Positions 53,688 to 62,517 are shown, counted from the stretch's first letter. The stretch is 64,000 bases of DNA from an uncultured Clostridia bacterium (GCA_944379995.1 CALWGF010000004.1:109395-173394); one strand, 5' to 3'. Notes: generated by a model from the sequence alone, not told the origin. Numbers and translations are program-made.

Positions 53688-54710
53688 TTATACTTTTTCA
53701 AATGTTGAATTTGATGTTGTTATTATATTTCCGTCTTCTGTTACAAAAACTGCTTCTATGCCGTCAAGACTTTCAATAAGTTCAAGTCCCTTTTCAAGAC
53801 CAAGTACAAAACAAGATGTACTTAAAGCGTCTGCATCAGCTGATTTTATACCTTCTATTGTTACAGAAACAAGTCCGCTGTCAGATGGCTTTCCTGTTTT
53901 TGGGTCAAGTATATGATGATATTTTTCGCCTTCATATTCAAAATAACGTTCATATGTACCAGATGTCACTATTGTTCCATTTTCGCAAGAAACAGCACCT
54001 AAAACTTCATTTGTGTCTGCAAAAGGTTTTTGTACACCTATTTTAAATGGTGTGTTATCTGGCTTTGAACCTATTGTAACCACATTTCCACCGAAATTTA
54101 TAAGAGCAGATGTTATATTTTCTGATATAAGATATTCGGCTGCTTTATCTGCAATATAACCTTTTGCTATACCACCTAAATCTATTTCTGTTTGAGGATT
54201 TAATTTTGTAACTACATTTCCTTCTATATTTATAAAATCCATTCCTACATATTTTAAAAGTGATGAAATTTCATCATCTGAAGGTGGTACTGGGTTTTCG
54301 TTATGGAAATTCCATTTTTCTGAAAGAGGTGCTATTGTAATATCAAATGCACCATTTGAAAGCTCATAATATTTTTTTGAAAGATTTATAAGTTCTGCTG
54401 TTTCTGAAGAAACTGTTATAGGTTCGCCTTGAGAGTTATTTATTAAACTTACATCACTTGTTTCTATTGTTTTTGAAAGTTTGTTTTCAAGGTCTTTACA
54501 CATTTTGAATGTATCTAATATAATTTCTTCAGGGTCTTTTTCTGTTTTTGCTGAGTACAATGTTATTGTTGTGACTGTATCAAACATAAAAGATGTATTT
54601 GATACAGGTGTTTTATATACAGTTGAACCGTCAGATGCTTTGTTTTGACACCCTGATAATACCATACAAGCTAATAATAATAGTGAAATTTTTTTAAGTA
54701 TTTTATTCAT
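53688..54710 (-). CDS. apbE: FAD:protein FMN transferase (ApbE), lipoprotein
   Basis: 340 residues from ATG 54710 (AAAGGAG upstream). Lipoprotein signal LLLLACMVLSGCQNK; the ApbE fold shows MFDTVTTITLYS, INLGGIAKGYIAD-like DLGGIAKGYIADKAAEYL, LINFGGNVVTIG and the metal-binding GIKSADADALSTSCFVLG. It attaches FMN to Thr residues of redox proteins such as Rnf or Nqr subunits and fumarate reductases at the outer membrane face. It is divergent from the NusG-II/Gx genes, its common partners in Clostridia. Confidence 0.94.
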   Translation of the reverse strand: MNKILKKISLLLLACMVLSGCQNKASDGSTVYKTPVSNTSFMFDTVTTITLYSAKTEKDPEEIILDTFKMCKDLENKLSKTIETSDVSLINNSQGEPITVSSETAELINLSKKYYELSNGAFDITIAPLSEKWNFHNENPVPPSDDEISSLLKYVGMDFINIEGNVVTKLNPQTEIDLGGIAKGYIADKAAEYLISENITSALINFGGNVVTIGSKPDNTPFKIGVQKPFADTNEVLGAVSCENGTIVTSGTYERYFEYEGEKYHHILDPKTGKPSDSGLVSVTIEGIKSADADALSTSCFVLGLEKGLELIESLDGIEAVFVTEDGNIITTSNSTFEKV

Positions 54711-54808
54711 TTTTGTCTCCTTTAAGAATTTTTTAATTTTATATTTTTCAAAAGTAAATATAATTATGATTATATAACATATCAAAATATTATAAAAGGA
54801 CTGAGTGT

Positions 54809-55174
54809 ATGAAGAAGAAAGACATAATATTAATAATTTCAATTATAATAATTGCTATTATATCTTATTTTCTCTTTACTTTAGGGAAAAATGAAAAGGG
54901 TAGCCAAGTTATTATAACTGTTGATGGAACTGTAATTGAGAAATTTAATCTATATGAAGATAGAGAGTATACAATAAAAAACGGTGACCATTATAATATA
55001 CTTACTATAAAAGATGGTTATGCTGATATTATAGAGGCTGATTGTCCTGATAAACATTGTGTTAATCAGAAAAAAATTAATAAAATGGGAGAAAAAATAA
55101 TATGTCTTCCTAATAAAACAATAATTGAAATAATAGGAGCAGATGAAAGTAATATTGATAGCATAGCCAACTAA
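54809..55174 (+). CDS. NusG domain II-containing membrane-anchored protein
   Basis: 121 residues: one N-terminal membrane helix (IILIISIIIIAIISYFLF), then a small beta domain with VDGTVIEKFNLYEDREYTI and EADCPDKHCVNQKKINKMGE, including the CPDKHC pair, then ICLPNKTIIEI. This is the NusG_II/DUF-type extracytoplasmic domain often encoded next to ApbE and a Gx transporter. Its role is unknown; the cysteine pair may bind a cofactor or be redox active. The start has AAAGGACTGAG upstream. Confidence 0.85.
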   Translation: MKKKDIILIISIIIIAIISYFLFTLGKNEKGSQVIITVDGTVIEKFNLYEDREYTIKNGDHYNILTIKDGYADIIEADCPDKHCVNQKKINKMGEKIICLPNKTIIEIIGADESNIDSIAN

Positions 55175-55202
55175 ATAAACAAATAAATAGGTAGGTGTAT
55201 TT

Positions 55203-55688
55203 ATGAACAGCAGTCAGAAAACAGCATATTATGGTATATTTGCAGCCTTAGCAATTATTATGGGGTGGGTAGAAATGATGATACCTTTGCCCGTTCCTGT
55301 ACCCGGAGTTAAAATTGGACTTGCTAATGTTATAGTTGTTATGTCTATGTATTATTTTGATAATAAAACAGCTCTAGGTATATCGTTTATAAGAATTGTA
55401 ATATCAGGTTTGCTTTTTTCAGGTTTTTCAGGGTTTTTATATAGTGTTGCTGGTGCAATATTAAGTTTTATAATTATGGTGCTGGCTAAAGATATAATTA
55501 AGTTTAATATATACAGTGTCAGCATATTAGGTGGAATTTGCCATAATATTGGTCAGATTGTCATTGCAAGTATTGTTGTAAAGACAAATTTATCAATTTA
55601 TATGCCTATACTTATAATTTCTGGTCTTATAACAGGGGCTTTAATAGGCATAATAGCAAAAAATTGCTTAACTCACATTAAGAGATAA
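55203..55688 (+). CDS. Gx transporter family / heptaprenyl diphosphate synthase component I-like membrane protein
   Basis: 161 residues, five to six hydrophobic segments, beginning YYGIFAALAIIMGWVEMMIP and PVPVPGVKIGLANVIVVMSM, the signature of the Gx/HepS1-like family. It sits 28 bases after the NusG-II gene in one operon. The family resembles ECF-transporter substrate subunits (ThiT fold); substrate unknown, with flavin or quinone precursors suggested only by the ApbE neighbourhood. Confidence 0.85.
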   Translation: MNSSQKTAYYGIFAALAIIMGWVEMMIPLPVPVPGVKIGLANVIVVMSMYYFDNKTALGISFIRIVISGLLFSGFSGFLYSVAGAILSFIIMVLAKDIIKFNIYSVSILGGICHNIGQIVIASIVVKTNLSIYMPILIISGLITGALIGIIAKNCLTHIKR

Positions 55689-55785
55689 TTTATTTATAGA
55701 AAATTGTTTCATTTAGTGATAAACTATTTAAAATATAAACGTGATTAATATTAAATAATTATATGAAATAAGGAGGAGTTTTAAA

Positions 55786-57294
55786 ATGGCATTTTATTAC
55801 AATGAACCTTCCCGTACATTCAGCGAGTATCTTCTTGTACCGGGATATTCTTCATCTGACTGTATTCCAGCAAATGTAAGTCTTAAGACACCTGTTGTTA
55901 AATTCAAAAAAGGTGAAGAACCTGCTATAACAATGAATATACCTATGGTTTCTGCTGTTATGCAGTCTGTATCTGATGACAAAATGGCTGTTGCTCTTGC
56001 AAAAGAAGGCGGTATTTCGTTTATATATGGTTCTCAGACAATAGAAAGTCAAGCAGCTATGGTTGCTCGTGCAAAATCATATAAAGCAGGATTTGTTGTA
56101 AGTGACTCTAATATTAAACCAGAATGTACTTTACAAGATATTTTAGACCTTAAAGAAAAAACTGGTCATTCAACAGTTGCTGTTACAGAAGATGGAACTG
56201 CAACAGGAAAACTTATAGGTATTGTTACAAGTCGTGATTATCGTATAAGTCGTATGGAAAGAAGCGTTAAAGTAAAAGAGTTTATGACTCCTTTTGAAAA
56301 ACTTGTTGTTGCTCCAAAAGGAACTTCTCTTAAAGAGGCTAACAATATAATTTGGGACCACAAACTTAATGCACTTCCAATAGTTGACGAAAACCAGCAT
56401 CTTGTATATATGGTATTCCGTAAAGATTATGATTCACACAAAGAAAATGTAAATGAACTTCTTGATGCATCAAAAAGATATGTTGTTGGTGCTGGTATAA
56501 ATACAAGAGATTATGAACAGAGAGTACCTGCACTTATTGAAGCAGGAGCTGACGTTTTATGTATAGACTCATCAGAAGGTTTCTCAGAATGGCAGAAAAT
56601 CACTATACAATATATAAGAGAAAAATATGGTGATACTGTAAAAGTAGGAGCTGGAAACGTTGTTGACCGTGAAGGCTTTATGTTCCTTGCAGAGGCAGGA
56701 GCTGACTTTATTAAAATTGGTATTGGTGGCGGCTCTATCTGTATAACAAGAGAGCAGAAAGGTATTGGTCGTGGACAGGCTACTTCTGTTATTGAAGTTG
56801 CTGCTGCAAGAGATGAATATTATGAAAAAACAGGTATTTATATTCCTATTTGTTCTGATGGTGGTATTGTTTATGACTATCATATAACACTTGCACTTGC
56901 TATGGGTGCTGACTTTGTTATGCTTGGTAGATATTTCTCACGTTTTGACGAAAGCCCTACAAACAAAGTAAATATTAACGGAAGTTATATGAAAGAATAC
57001 TGGGGTGAAGGCTCAAGCAGAGCTAGAAACTGGCAAAGATATGACCTTGGTGGAGATAAGAAAATGGCATTTGAAGAAGGTGTTGACTCTTATGTTCCAT
57101 ATGCAGGAAAACTTAAAGATAACGTTGCTCTTACACTTAGTAAAGTTAAACACACAATGTGTAACTGTGGTGCATTAACAATTCCTGAACTTCAGAAAAA
57201 CGCTAAAATAACACTTGTTTCTTCAACAAGTATTGTTGAGGGTGGAGCTCATGACGTTGTTCTTAAAGATAATAATATGACTGTAATTAAATAA
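55786..57294 (+). CDS. guaB: Inosine-5'-monophosphate dehydrogenase
   Basis: 502 residues. TIM barrel interrupted by two CBS domains (residues about 105-225, [20 protein letters not shown] and [17 protein letters not shown]). The catalytic loop is [20 protein letters not shown] with the active-site Cys, and the flap has [16 protein letters not shown]. It oxidises IMP to XMP, the committed step to GTP. AAGGAGGAG precedes the ATG. Transcribed alone with its own terminator; no purine riboswitch is visible in the 97 bases upstream. Confidence 0.96.
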   Translation: MAFYYNEPSRTFSEYLLVPGYSSSDCIPANVSLKTPVVKFKKGEEPAITMNIPMVSAVMQSVSDDKMAVALAKEGGISFIYGSQTIESQAAMVARAKSYKAGFVVSDSNIKPECTLQDILDLKEKTGHSTVAVTEDGTATGKLIGIVTSRDYRISRMERSVKVKEFMTPFEKLVVAPKGTSLKEANNIIWDHKLNALPIVDENQHLVYMVFRKDYDSHKENVNELLDASKRYVVGAGINTRDYEQRVPALIEAGADVLCIDSSEGFSEWQKITIQYIREKYGDTVKVGAGNVVDREGFMFLAEAGADFIKIGIGGGSICITREQKGIGRGQATSVIEVAAARDEYYEKTGIYIPICSDGGIVYDYHITLALAMGADFVMLGRYFSRFDESPTNKVNINGSYMKEYWGEGSSRARNWQRYDLGGDKKMAFEEGVDSYVPYAGKLKDNVALTLSKVKHTMCNCGALTIPELQKNAKITLVSSTSIVEGGAHDVVLKDNNMTVIK

Positions 57295-57302
57295 ATTTAT
57301 TT

Positions 57303-57328
57303 AAAAGTTGGAGAAAACTCCGACTTTT
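57303..57328 (+). terminator. guaB terminator
   Basis: AAAAGTTGGAG/CTCCGACTTTT stem (one G-T pair) with a T tail. Confidence 0.85.
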
Positions 57329-57421
57329 TTTATGTCTATTTTTAGATAATATTGGGACAAGGGCATAATTTTACTTTTTTCTGACTATACTTTTATTAAA
57401 AGCGTATAGAGGAGGATTTTT

Positions 57422-57679
57422 ATGACAGCCGAAAAAATACTTGAAAATAAATATACAGAGAAAGAAATAATTGATGAAATAGAAAATATAAAATTACAGC
57501 TTAATAAAACAAGAATGAATTTTGAAATGTGTACTGATGAAATTCTCATTGATAGCTATATTTATGAAATAATATCACTAAATAAAAAATACCAGTATTT
57601 TTTAAGGCTGGCGAAAAAATATGGTATATCAGCAACAGTATTCAAAAAACAAAAAAAATTTCTATGGAAAAATAGATAG
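57422..57679 (+). CDS. DUF2508 (YaaL-like) protein
   Basis: 85 residues, highly charged, helical: KEIIDEIENIKLQLNKTRMN and FEMCTDEILIDSYIYEIISL followed by KKYQYFLRLAKKYG. This matches DUF2508, the small protein that precedes bofA in Bacillus and Clostridia. GGAGG precedes the ATG; bofA starts 15 bases after its stop. Function unknown. Confidence 0.87.
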   Translation: MTAEKILENKYTEKEIIDEIENIKLQLNKTRMNFEMCTDEILIDSYIYEIISLNKKYQYFLRLAKKYGISATVFKKQKKFLWKNR

Positions 57680-57693
57680 GGGAGGTTTAATAA

Positions 57694-57942
57694 TTGAATT
57701 CTGATAGCATGATACATCTTATGCTTATTATATGTTTTGTACTACTTATAATAGTTTTATTCTCAAAACCAATTAAATTTATATTAAAGTTAACATTAAA
57801 TGCAAGTATGGGATATATAGTATTTACAATTATGAATTATTTAGGCTTTTCTATTGGTGGTAATATTATTACATGTGCTGTATCAGCTGTATTAGGTATA
57901 CCGGGAATTATAGGAATACTCGCCGTAAATGCTCTAATTTAG
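57694..57942 (+). CDS. bofA: Pro-sigma-K processing inhibitor BofA family protein
   Basis: 82 residues from TTG 57694 behind GGGGAGG. Two or three membrane helices (IHLMLIICFVLLIIVLFSKP, GYIVFTIMNYLGFSIGGNII) and the conserved end AVSAVLGIPGIIGILAVNAL. In Bacillus BofA blocks the SpoIVFB protease until forespore signalling. Its presence supports a sporulating or sporulation-descended lineage. Confidence 0.9.
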   Translation: MNSDSMIHLMLIICFVLLIIVLFSKPIKFILKLTLNASMGYIVFTIMNYLGFSIGGNIITCAVSAVLGIPGIIGILAVNALI

Positions 57943-58052
57943 TAATAAGGCTGTTGACTAAATTGTGGATAGATGTTACTATAAAAAAGGATATAGAAAA
58001 ATATGTTCTGTATCCCCAATCCTTTTAAATTTTAAAGTATATATCACTCCCG

Positions 58053-58113
58053 GAATAAGAAATCCCCGTTTCTTATTCTAAAAACTCATTGAATTTATTT
58101 TCAATGAGTTTTT
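58053..58113 (+). terminator. Tandem hairpins between bofA and the rhomboid gene
   Basis: GAATAAGAAA-TCCCCG-TTTCTTATTC (58053-58078) and AAAAACTCATTGAA/TTCAATGAGTTTTT (58080-58113) with a T run. A third, imperfect hairpin, GGATATAGAA/TTCTGTATCC, lies near 57990-58015. The second is the operon terminator. Confidence 0.75.
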
Positions 58114-58134
58114 TCTATATAGAAAGGAATTTTT

Positions 58135-59178
58135 ATGAATAAATTAGTTAATGATTTTTGTAATAATATACAAACTCAAGGTTTTTCAGAAGTCAAAATA
58201 AAATTTTCTGATGAGGAGTTTAGTGAAAGGGCGTTTATAAAGCCTGATAGCCCCGTTCTGTACTATGTATCAATATGTGATGACAATTTGAATGACTTTA
58301 ATAACTATACAGCTAAGAAGGCTAATTTTTCTGAAAATATGTATGGTGCACTTAAAACTACATTATCTATTGTTAGATGTAAAAGTGTTGTATGTGTAAA
58401 TATAATTGTTACAGATAACATGAATAGTGAAAAATCGGAGTTTTTGAAATCATGTGAAATTTATCCTGAAACAGGTCATTATAATGTATGGTGGATATAT
58501 GATACATCTGAAAATAAACTTTATACAGGTAATAACCACCCTAATAAAGTTATTGGAATAGAAGATATACTTTTTTATTCAGCAGGTATAAAATCTCAAA
58601 AATTAAAAGAAGTTAAAGAGGCACAAGGTAATAATAAAATACCATTTACATTATCTATATGTTTTATAAATATAATTATATTCGCTGTTATGATGATTAT
58701 AGGAAAGAGAGATGAATTTATACAATTATTTGGCAATAGTCAGTATTATATATTAGAATATAAGGAATTTTATAGATTATTTTCTTGTATGTTTATACAT
58801 GCTGATATATTCCATATTATTGAAAATATGATTTCATTATATATATTTGGAGGAATGACAGAAAGATTTTATGGTAGTTTTGATACAGCTTTAGTATATT
58901 TCTTTTCTGGAGCTGTTGGTAGTCTTATAAGTTTTGCTTTTGGTACAGGTATTTCAGTAGGTGCATCAGGTGCAATATTTGGTCTTATTGCATGTATATT
59001 ATATACTTCAAAAGTAAATAAAAAATCAGTTGAAGGTATAAATTATGCAACAATGCTTATTGTTGCTATATTGAATATAGTATCTGGTTTTATGATTTCG
59101 GAAGTTGATAATTTCGGTCATATAGGTGGATTTTTAGCTGGTTTAATAGTTTCTAAAATAGTTTATAAAGTAAAATAA
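58135..59178 (+). CDS. Rhomboid family intramembrane serine protease
   Basis: 347 residues. Residues 1-175 are a soluble N-terminal domain of unknown type; the C-terminal 170 have six membrane helices with HADIFHIIENMISLYIFG (HxxxN), catalytic Ser about 278 in SVGASGAIFGLIA and His about 329 in NFGHIGGFLAG. Such proteases cut membrane helices of regulators or adhesins. Its ATG follows AGAAAGGAA, right after the terminator above, so it is probably transcribed from its own promoter. Confidence 0.9.
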   Translation: MNKLVNDFCNNIQTQGFSEVKIKFSDEEFSERAFIKPDSPVLYYVSICDDNLNDFNNYTAKKANFSENMYGALKTTLSIVRCKSVVCVNIIVTDNMNSEKSEFLKSCEIYPETGHYNVWWIYDTSENKLYTGNNHPNKVIGIEDILFYSAGIKSQKLKEVKEAQGNNKIPFTLSICFINIIIFAVMMIIGKRDEFIQLFGNSQYYILEYKEFYRLFSCMFIHADIFHIIENMISLYIFGGMTERFYGSFDTALVYFFSGAVGSLISFAFGTGISVGASGAIFGLIACILYTSKVNKKSVEGINYATMLIVAILNIVSGFMISEVDNFGHIGGFLAGLIVSKIVYKVK

Positions 59179-59201
59179 AGTCATATTATCAACAACATTG
59201 T

Positions 59202-59423
59202 TGTGGATAAAATATGAATTAATATACAAACATACGTACTTATAAATAAACATAAAATATTAAAATATGTAAAAATATATAGTTATATGACTACAAAATT
59301 GTATAAAATATGAATAAATAGTGTTATAATTTAAGAGTAATGTAAAATAAAGTATATATAAAAATACACATTTTATTATATTTTTAACTAATAGAAAGTT
59401 ATCCACAGGTGTTTTGTGGATAA
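59202..59423. other. Secondary cluster of DnaA boxes (gene-free stretch 59179-59574)
   Basis: Three perfect boxes: TGTGGATAA (59202-59210), TTATCCACA (59399-59407) and TGTGGATAA (59415-59423), the last two inverted and 7 bp apart. The region is otherwise AT-rich with no gene. It lies about 24 kb from oriC and could titrate or reactivate DnaA. Confidence 0.6.
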
Positions 59424-59574
59424 TGTTAATAACTTATAAACAAATACAACAAATAATTGACTTTATATTGTTTTTTATGAAGTATATTATGTTATATAAT
59501 ATTAAAAAATGTTTTAAAATCAATATTTTATGATATTGTTAAATTTTAAAAAATTAAAAGTTTGGAGGTATAAT

Positions 59575-60141
59575 ATGAGTATTGAGGCTATTAAAGAAAG
59601 TTTGCTTGAAGCTGTAAAAACATCAGATTATTCTGATAGAGTTATAGTTTTTGGAGAAGGTGCAAATAATGCAAAAATATTTATGATTGGAGAAGCACCT
59701 GGAGGAGATGAAGAAAAACAGGGACACCCTTTTGTTGGTAAAGCCGGTAAAAATCTTAGCGAGTTTTTAGAGATTGTTGGTCTTAAAAGAGAAGAAATTT
59801 ATATTTCAAATGTTGTTAAAATAAGACCTTTTAATATAAGCCCTAAAACAGGAAATCCTGTAAATAGAACTCCTAATAAATCTGAAATTGATTTCTTTAC
59901 ACCATATCTTATGAAAGAAATAGATGAAATTAAACCGGATATTATAGTAACACTTGGAAATACACCTTTAAGAGCTGTTTTAGAAGATAGTAAGGCTAAT
60001 ATAGGGGATTATCATGGAAAAATAACAGAATATAATGATAAAAAGATTTTTGCTCTTTATCACCCTGCTGCTATTATATATAATAGAAGTCTTAAAGATA
60101 CATATTATGATGACCTTAATGAACTTAAAAAGATACTTTAA
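59575..60141 (+). CDS. Uracil-DNA glycosylase, family 4-like, without cysteines
   Basis: 188 residues from ATG 59575 (GGAGG upstream; the longer frame to 59530 lacks a site). Motif A MIGEAPGGDEEKQGHPFVGK and motif B LYHPAAIIYNR define the COG1573 uracil-DNA glycosylase fold, which removes uracil from DNA. Classical family 4 enzymes bind a [4Fe-4S] cluster through four cysteines; this protein has none at all, so the cluster must be absent. A short protein with an otherwise intact fold suggests a cluster-free branch rather than decay. Confidence 0.88.
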   Translation: MSIEAIKESLLEAVKTSDYSDRVIVFGEGANNAKIFMIGEAPGGDEEKQGHPFVGKAGKNLSEFLEIVGLKREEIYISNVVKIRPFNISPKTGNPVNRTPNKSEIDFFTPYLMKEIDEIKPDIIVTLGNTPLRAVLEDSKANIGDYHGKITEYNDKKIFALYHPAAIIYNRSLKDTYYDDLNELKKIL

Positions 60142-60163
60142 AAGATACCTTTAAGGTATCTTT
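60141..60163 (+). terminator. Terminator of the uracil-DNA glycosylase gene
   Basis: AAAGATACC/GGTATCTTT stem followed by eight T, directly after the stop codon. Confidence 0.9.
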
Positions 60164-60331
60164 TTTTTGTTTTTATTTTAATACAATTATGCAATATGTA
60201 TTTTTTAAATGGTTTTTTCCACTTAAAATGATGTTTTATTTGAGTTTTTTGACTATAATATCACTATTATTGTACTTTTATACATACAATGAAAATAAAA
60301 AAGAAATTTTTAATAATTTTATAAAATACTA

Positions 60332-60360
60332 TTGACATTTTATTATTATAAATATATAAT
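60332..60360 (+). promoter_or_regulatory. Strong promoter of a candidate large non-coding RNA
   Basis: Consensus TTGACA (60332-60337), 17-bp spacer, TATAAT (60355-60360). Confidence 0.8.
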
Positions 60361-60366
60361 AAAGAC

Positions 60367-61056
60367 AAGATAAAGAAATAAATCAAAGAACAAATTCATA
60401 ATAATAAAAGTTTTTTATTTAATTTTTTAATCTTATTAAACAATTCCCAGGGATAATTTTTATAATGATTGTTAAATGTTCGAGATTAAACTTTAATTTA
60501 AAATTTAATACTGAATTTGTATGGTTTATGATTTTATCTTTAATTATATATTGTAAAGGTTTATTAATTTTATTAATCCAATGCAATTTATAAAAAGGAG
60601 GAACTCGCTAAAAAAACAATGTAATTAATTAAAAAAAGACCATTTAAAAACCGTATCTTAATTGTTTAACTGAAAAGCCAAGAGGTTTTCGATACCTAAG
60701 TATTATGCAAATAAGCATAGAATTATTAGAGGTTTTTAATTCAGAAAAAGTAAAGAATACGTACATTGTTAATTAAGGGAGTTAAAATTATTAATTTATT
60801 TTTTATAATTAATAAAATATGTTTATAATAAAAAAGATAATATGATTTTATATTTCAGATGTTAATATTTATATATTGGTATTTGATAAGAGTATAGTCA
60901 ATTATACTTATAATAAAAATAAATATATTATTATTAAAATAAAAGATAAAATAAAAAGGGGATAGTCCAATGGAAGTGTTAGAACCAGTAGCTTCTAGAG
61001 AATAACCTTTGAATTTTGTGTAAAGAAACATTATTCAGAGGTTATTCTTTTTTTAT
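60367..61056 (+). ncRNA. Candidate large structured non-coding RNA of about 690 nt
   Basis: No plus-strand gene lies between the glycosylase terminator (60163) and the terminator at 61000-61056, yet both a consensus promoter and a strong terminator are present. Visible helices: TTTAATCT/AGATTAAA (60426-60433 with 60483-60490) enclosing AACAAT/ATTGTT (60439-60444 with 60468-60473); AACAATGTA/TACATTGTT (60615-60623 with 60762-60770) enclosing GTATC/GATAC (60653, 60691), GAAAAGCC/GGTTTTC (60672, 60684) and TATGC/GCATA (60704, 60715). AAAAGGAGG at 60595-60603 is followed by no useful frame. An 11-codon frame starts at 60970. Size and setting recall raiA, OLE, ROOL or GOLLD RNAs, but I cannot assign it. 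Confidence 0.55.
61000..61056 (+). terminator. Terminator of the candidate large RNA
   Basis: A 15-bp stem, 61000-61014 with 61033-61047 (GAATAACCTTTGAAT/ATTCAGAGGTTATTC, one wobble), followed by a run of eight T on the plus strand. Confidence 0.88.
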
Positions 61057-61075
61057 TGTTTGAATTACCATAAAT

Positions 61076-61372
61076 TTATTCTTTTTCAGGAATATATCTT
61101 TCAACTCGCATTTTTAATTTATATTTTTCTCTTAAATTAGCAATTTTTTTCATCATTTCTGATTTATGATGAATATCAAGTGCCTCTTGATTTTTCCAAC
61201 TATCAATAAGTAGAATTGTTTCAGAATTGTTCATTGGTAAAAAATATTCATATTTTAAATTTCCTTCTTCGTTTCTTATCTCATCAACAATACCGCTTGA
61301 AATCATTTCATTAGCAAATTTATATGCATTTCCATCTTTACCTGTATAGTAAATATTAATTGTTATACTCAT
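61076..61372 (-). CDS. Antibiotic biosynthesis monooxygenase (ABM/YgiN-like) domain protein
   Basis: 98 residues, single ferredoxin-like domain: MSITINIYYTGKDGNAYKFA, EEGNLKYEYFLPMNNSETIL with LLIDSWKNQEALDIHHKSEMM. The DSW and HHKS positions are typical of ABM-fold quinol or heme-type monooxygenases such as YgiN. Substrate unknown. It is convergent with the large candidate RNA and reads away from tRNA-Arg, whose terminator lies upstream of its start. Confidence 0.87.
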   Translation of the reverse strand: MSITINIYYTGKDGNAYKFANEMISSGIVDEIRNEEGNLKYEYFLPMNNSETILLIDSWKNQEALDIHHKSEMMKKIANLREKYKLKMRVERYIPEKE

Positions 61373-61412
61373 ATTGCACCTCTATAAATTTTAATATAGT
61401 TTTATTCTATTG

Positions 61413-61452
61413 AAAAAGCCAAAAACTATTATATAATAGTTTTTGGCTTTTT
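61413..61452. terminator. tRNA-Arg terminator
   Basis: A 40-bp perfect palindrome with arms of 20 (AAAAAGCCAAAAACTATTAT and its complement), just 3' of the tRNA on the minus strand. Confidence 0.9.
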
Positions 61453-61454
61453 TA

Positions 61455-61528
61455 TGTTCCCGACAGGAATTGAACCTGCGACCTACCGCTTAGGAGGCGG
61501 TCGCTCTATCCAACTGAGCTACGGAAAC
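61455..61528 (-). tRNA. tRNA-Arg(CCU)
   Basis: 74 nt without CCA. Acceptor GTTTCCG/CGGGAAC (one T-G pair), discriminator A, D-loop AGCTCAGTTGGATAGAGC, anticodon loop CTCCTAA with anticodon CCU reading AGG, T-loop GGTTCAATTCC. Confidence 0.95.
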
Positions 61529-61643
61529 ACAATTCCCTCTTATTTTATGTACTATTTTAATTTTAGTCAATACTTTTATAATCAATTTTAATTATATACT
61601 TGACAGAATATAAAATATACTTTAATCTACTAATGTGATGATG

Positions 61644-61652
61644 TGATATAAT
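61644..61652 (+). promoter_or_regulatory. Extended -10 promoter of the amino acid ABC operon
   Basis: TGATATAAT (61644-61652), an extended -10 element. No clear -35 at 17 bp; a TTGACA lies further upstream (about 61600). Confidence 0.5.
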
Positions 61653-61695
61653 GTTTTTAATTTTTATAAGATATTTAATTTTAGGGGGAATTATT

Positions 61696-62517
61696 ATGAA
61701 GAAAAAATTATTGGCTTTAGGTTTAACACTTGTTATGGCTATGGGTGTTTTTGCAGGTTGTGGAAATACTGAAACAACAACAAATGAAAATAATACTGAA
61801 GTATCTGATGAAACAAGTCTTGATTATGATAAAGTTATAGTTGGTCTTGATGATACATTTGCACCTATGGGATTTAGAGATGAAAATGGTGAACTTACAG
61901 GTGCTGATGTTGAACTTGCAAAAGCTGCTTCAGAAGTTATTGGTGTTCCTTTCGAATTTCAGCCTATTGACTGGTCTATGAAAGAAACTGAACTTAATAA
62001 TGGAACTGTTGATGTTTTATGGAATGGATATTCAATAACAGATGAAAGAAAAGAAGTTGTAAACTTTACAGATGCATATCTTGAAAATAGACAGATTGTT
62101 GTTACAATGGCAGATAGTGATATAAATACTATTGCTGACCTTGCAGACAAAACTGTTGCTGCACAGGATATGTCAAGTGCTGTTGCTGCAATAGATGCTA
62201 AACCTGAAATTAAAGATACTTTCAAAGAGCTTGTAACATTTGAAACTAATGACCAATGCTTAAGAGACCTTGAAGCAGGTAGAAGTGATGCTGTTGTTGC
62301 TGATGAAATTCTTGTAAAATATTATATTTCACAAAAAGGTGCTGAAAAATATAAAATCCTTGAAGAAGACTTTGGCGAAGAAGAATATGGTATTGGTGTA
62401 AGAAAAGATGATACAGCTTTACTTAATGCTTTAAATGAAGCTCTTGATACACTCAAAGAAAATGGAACATCTAAAGAAATAGGTGAAAAATGGTTCGGTG
62501 ATGACATCATCAAATAA
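61696..62517 (+). CDS. Polar amino acid ABC transporter, substrate-binding lipoprotein
   Basis: 273 residues from ATG 61696 (GGGGG upstream). Lipoprotein signal KLLALGLTLVMAMGVFAGCG, then a SBP_bac_3 domain: VIVGLDDTFAPMGFRDENGE, GADVELAKAASEVIGVPFEF, VDVLWNGYSITDERKEVVNF. It binds a polar amino acid such as cystine, glutamine or histidine at the cell surface. Longer in-frame starts to 61651 overlap the promoter and are rejected. First gene of a three-gene operon. Confidence 0.94.
   Translation: MKKKLLALGLTLVMAMGVFAGCGNTETTTNENNTEVSDETSLDYDKVIVGLDDTFAPMGFRDENGELTGADVELAKAASEVIGVPFEFQPIDWSMKETELNNGTVDVLWNGYSITDERKEVVNFTDAYLENRQIVVTMADSDINTIADLADKTVAAQDMSSAVAAIDAKPEIKDTFKELVTFETNDQCLRDLEAGRSDAVVADEILVKYYISQKGAEKYKILEEDFGEEEYGIGVRKDDTALLNALNEALDTLKENGTSKEIGEKWFGDDIIK

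Noticed and set aside
57943..58052. Riboswitch before the rhomboid gene
   Set aside because: Hairpins are present, but the last is a plain terminator located before the gene's ribosome binding site, and no known aptamer pattern is visible.
59530..59574. Longer N-terminus for the uracil-DNA glycosylase
   Set aside because: The ribosome binding site GGAGG lies directly before 59575 and the extra residues are not family-like.
60445..60453. TCCCAGGGA as a hairpin
   Set aside because: A one-base loop is sterically impossible; it is noted only as a possible intermolecular pairing element.
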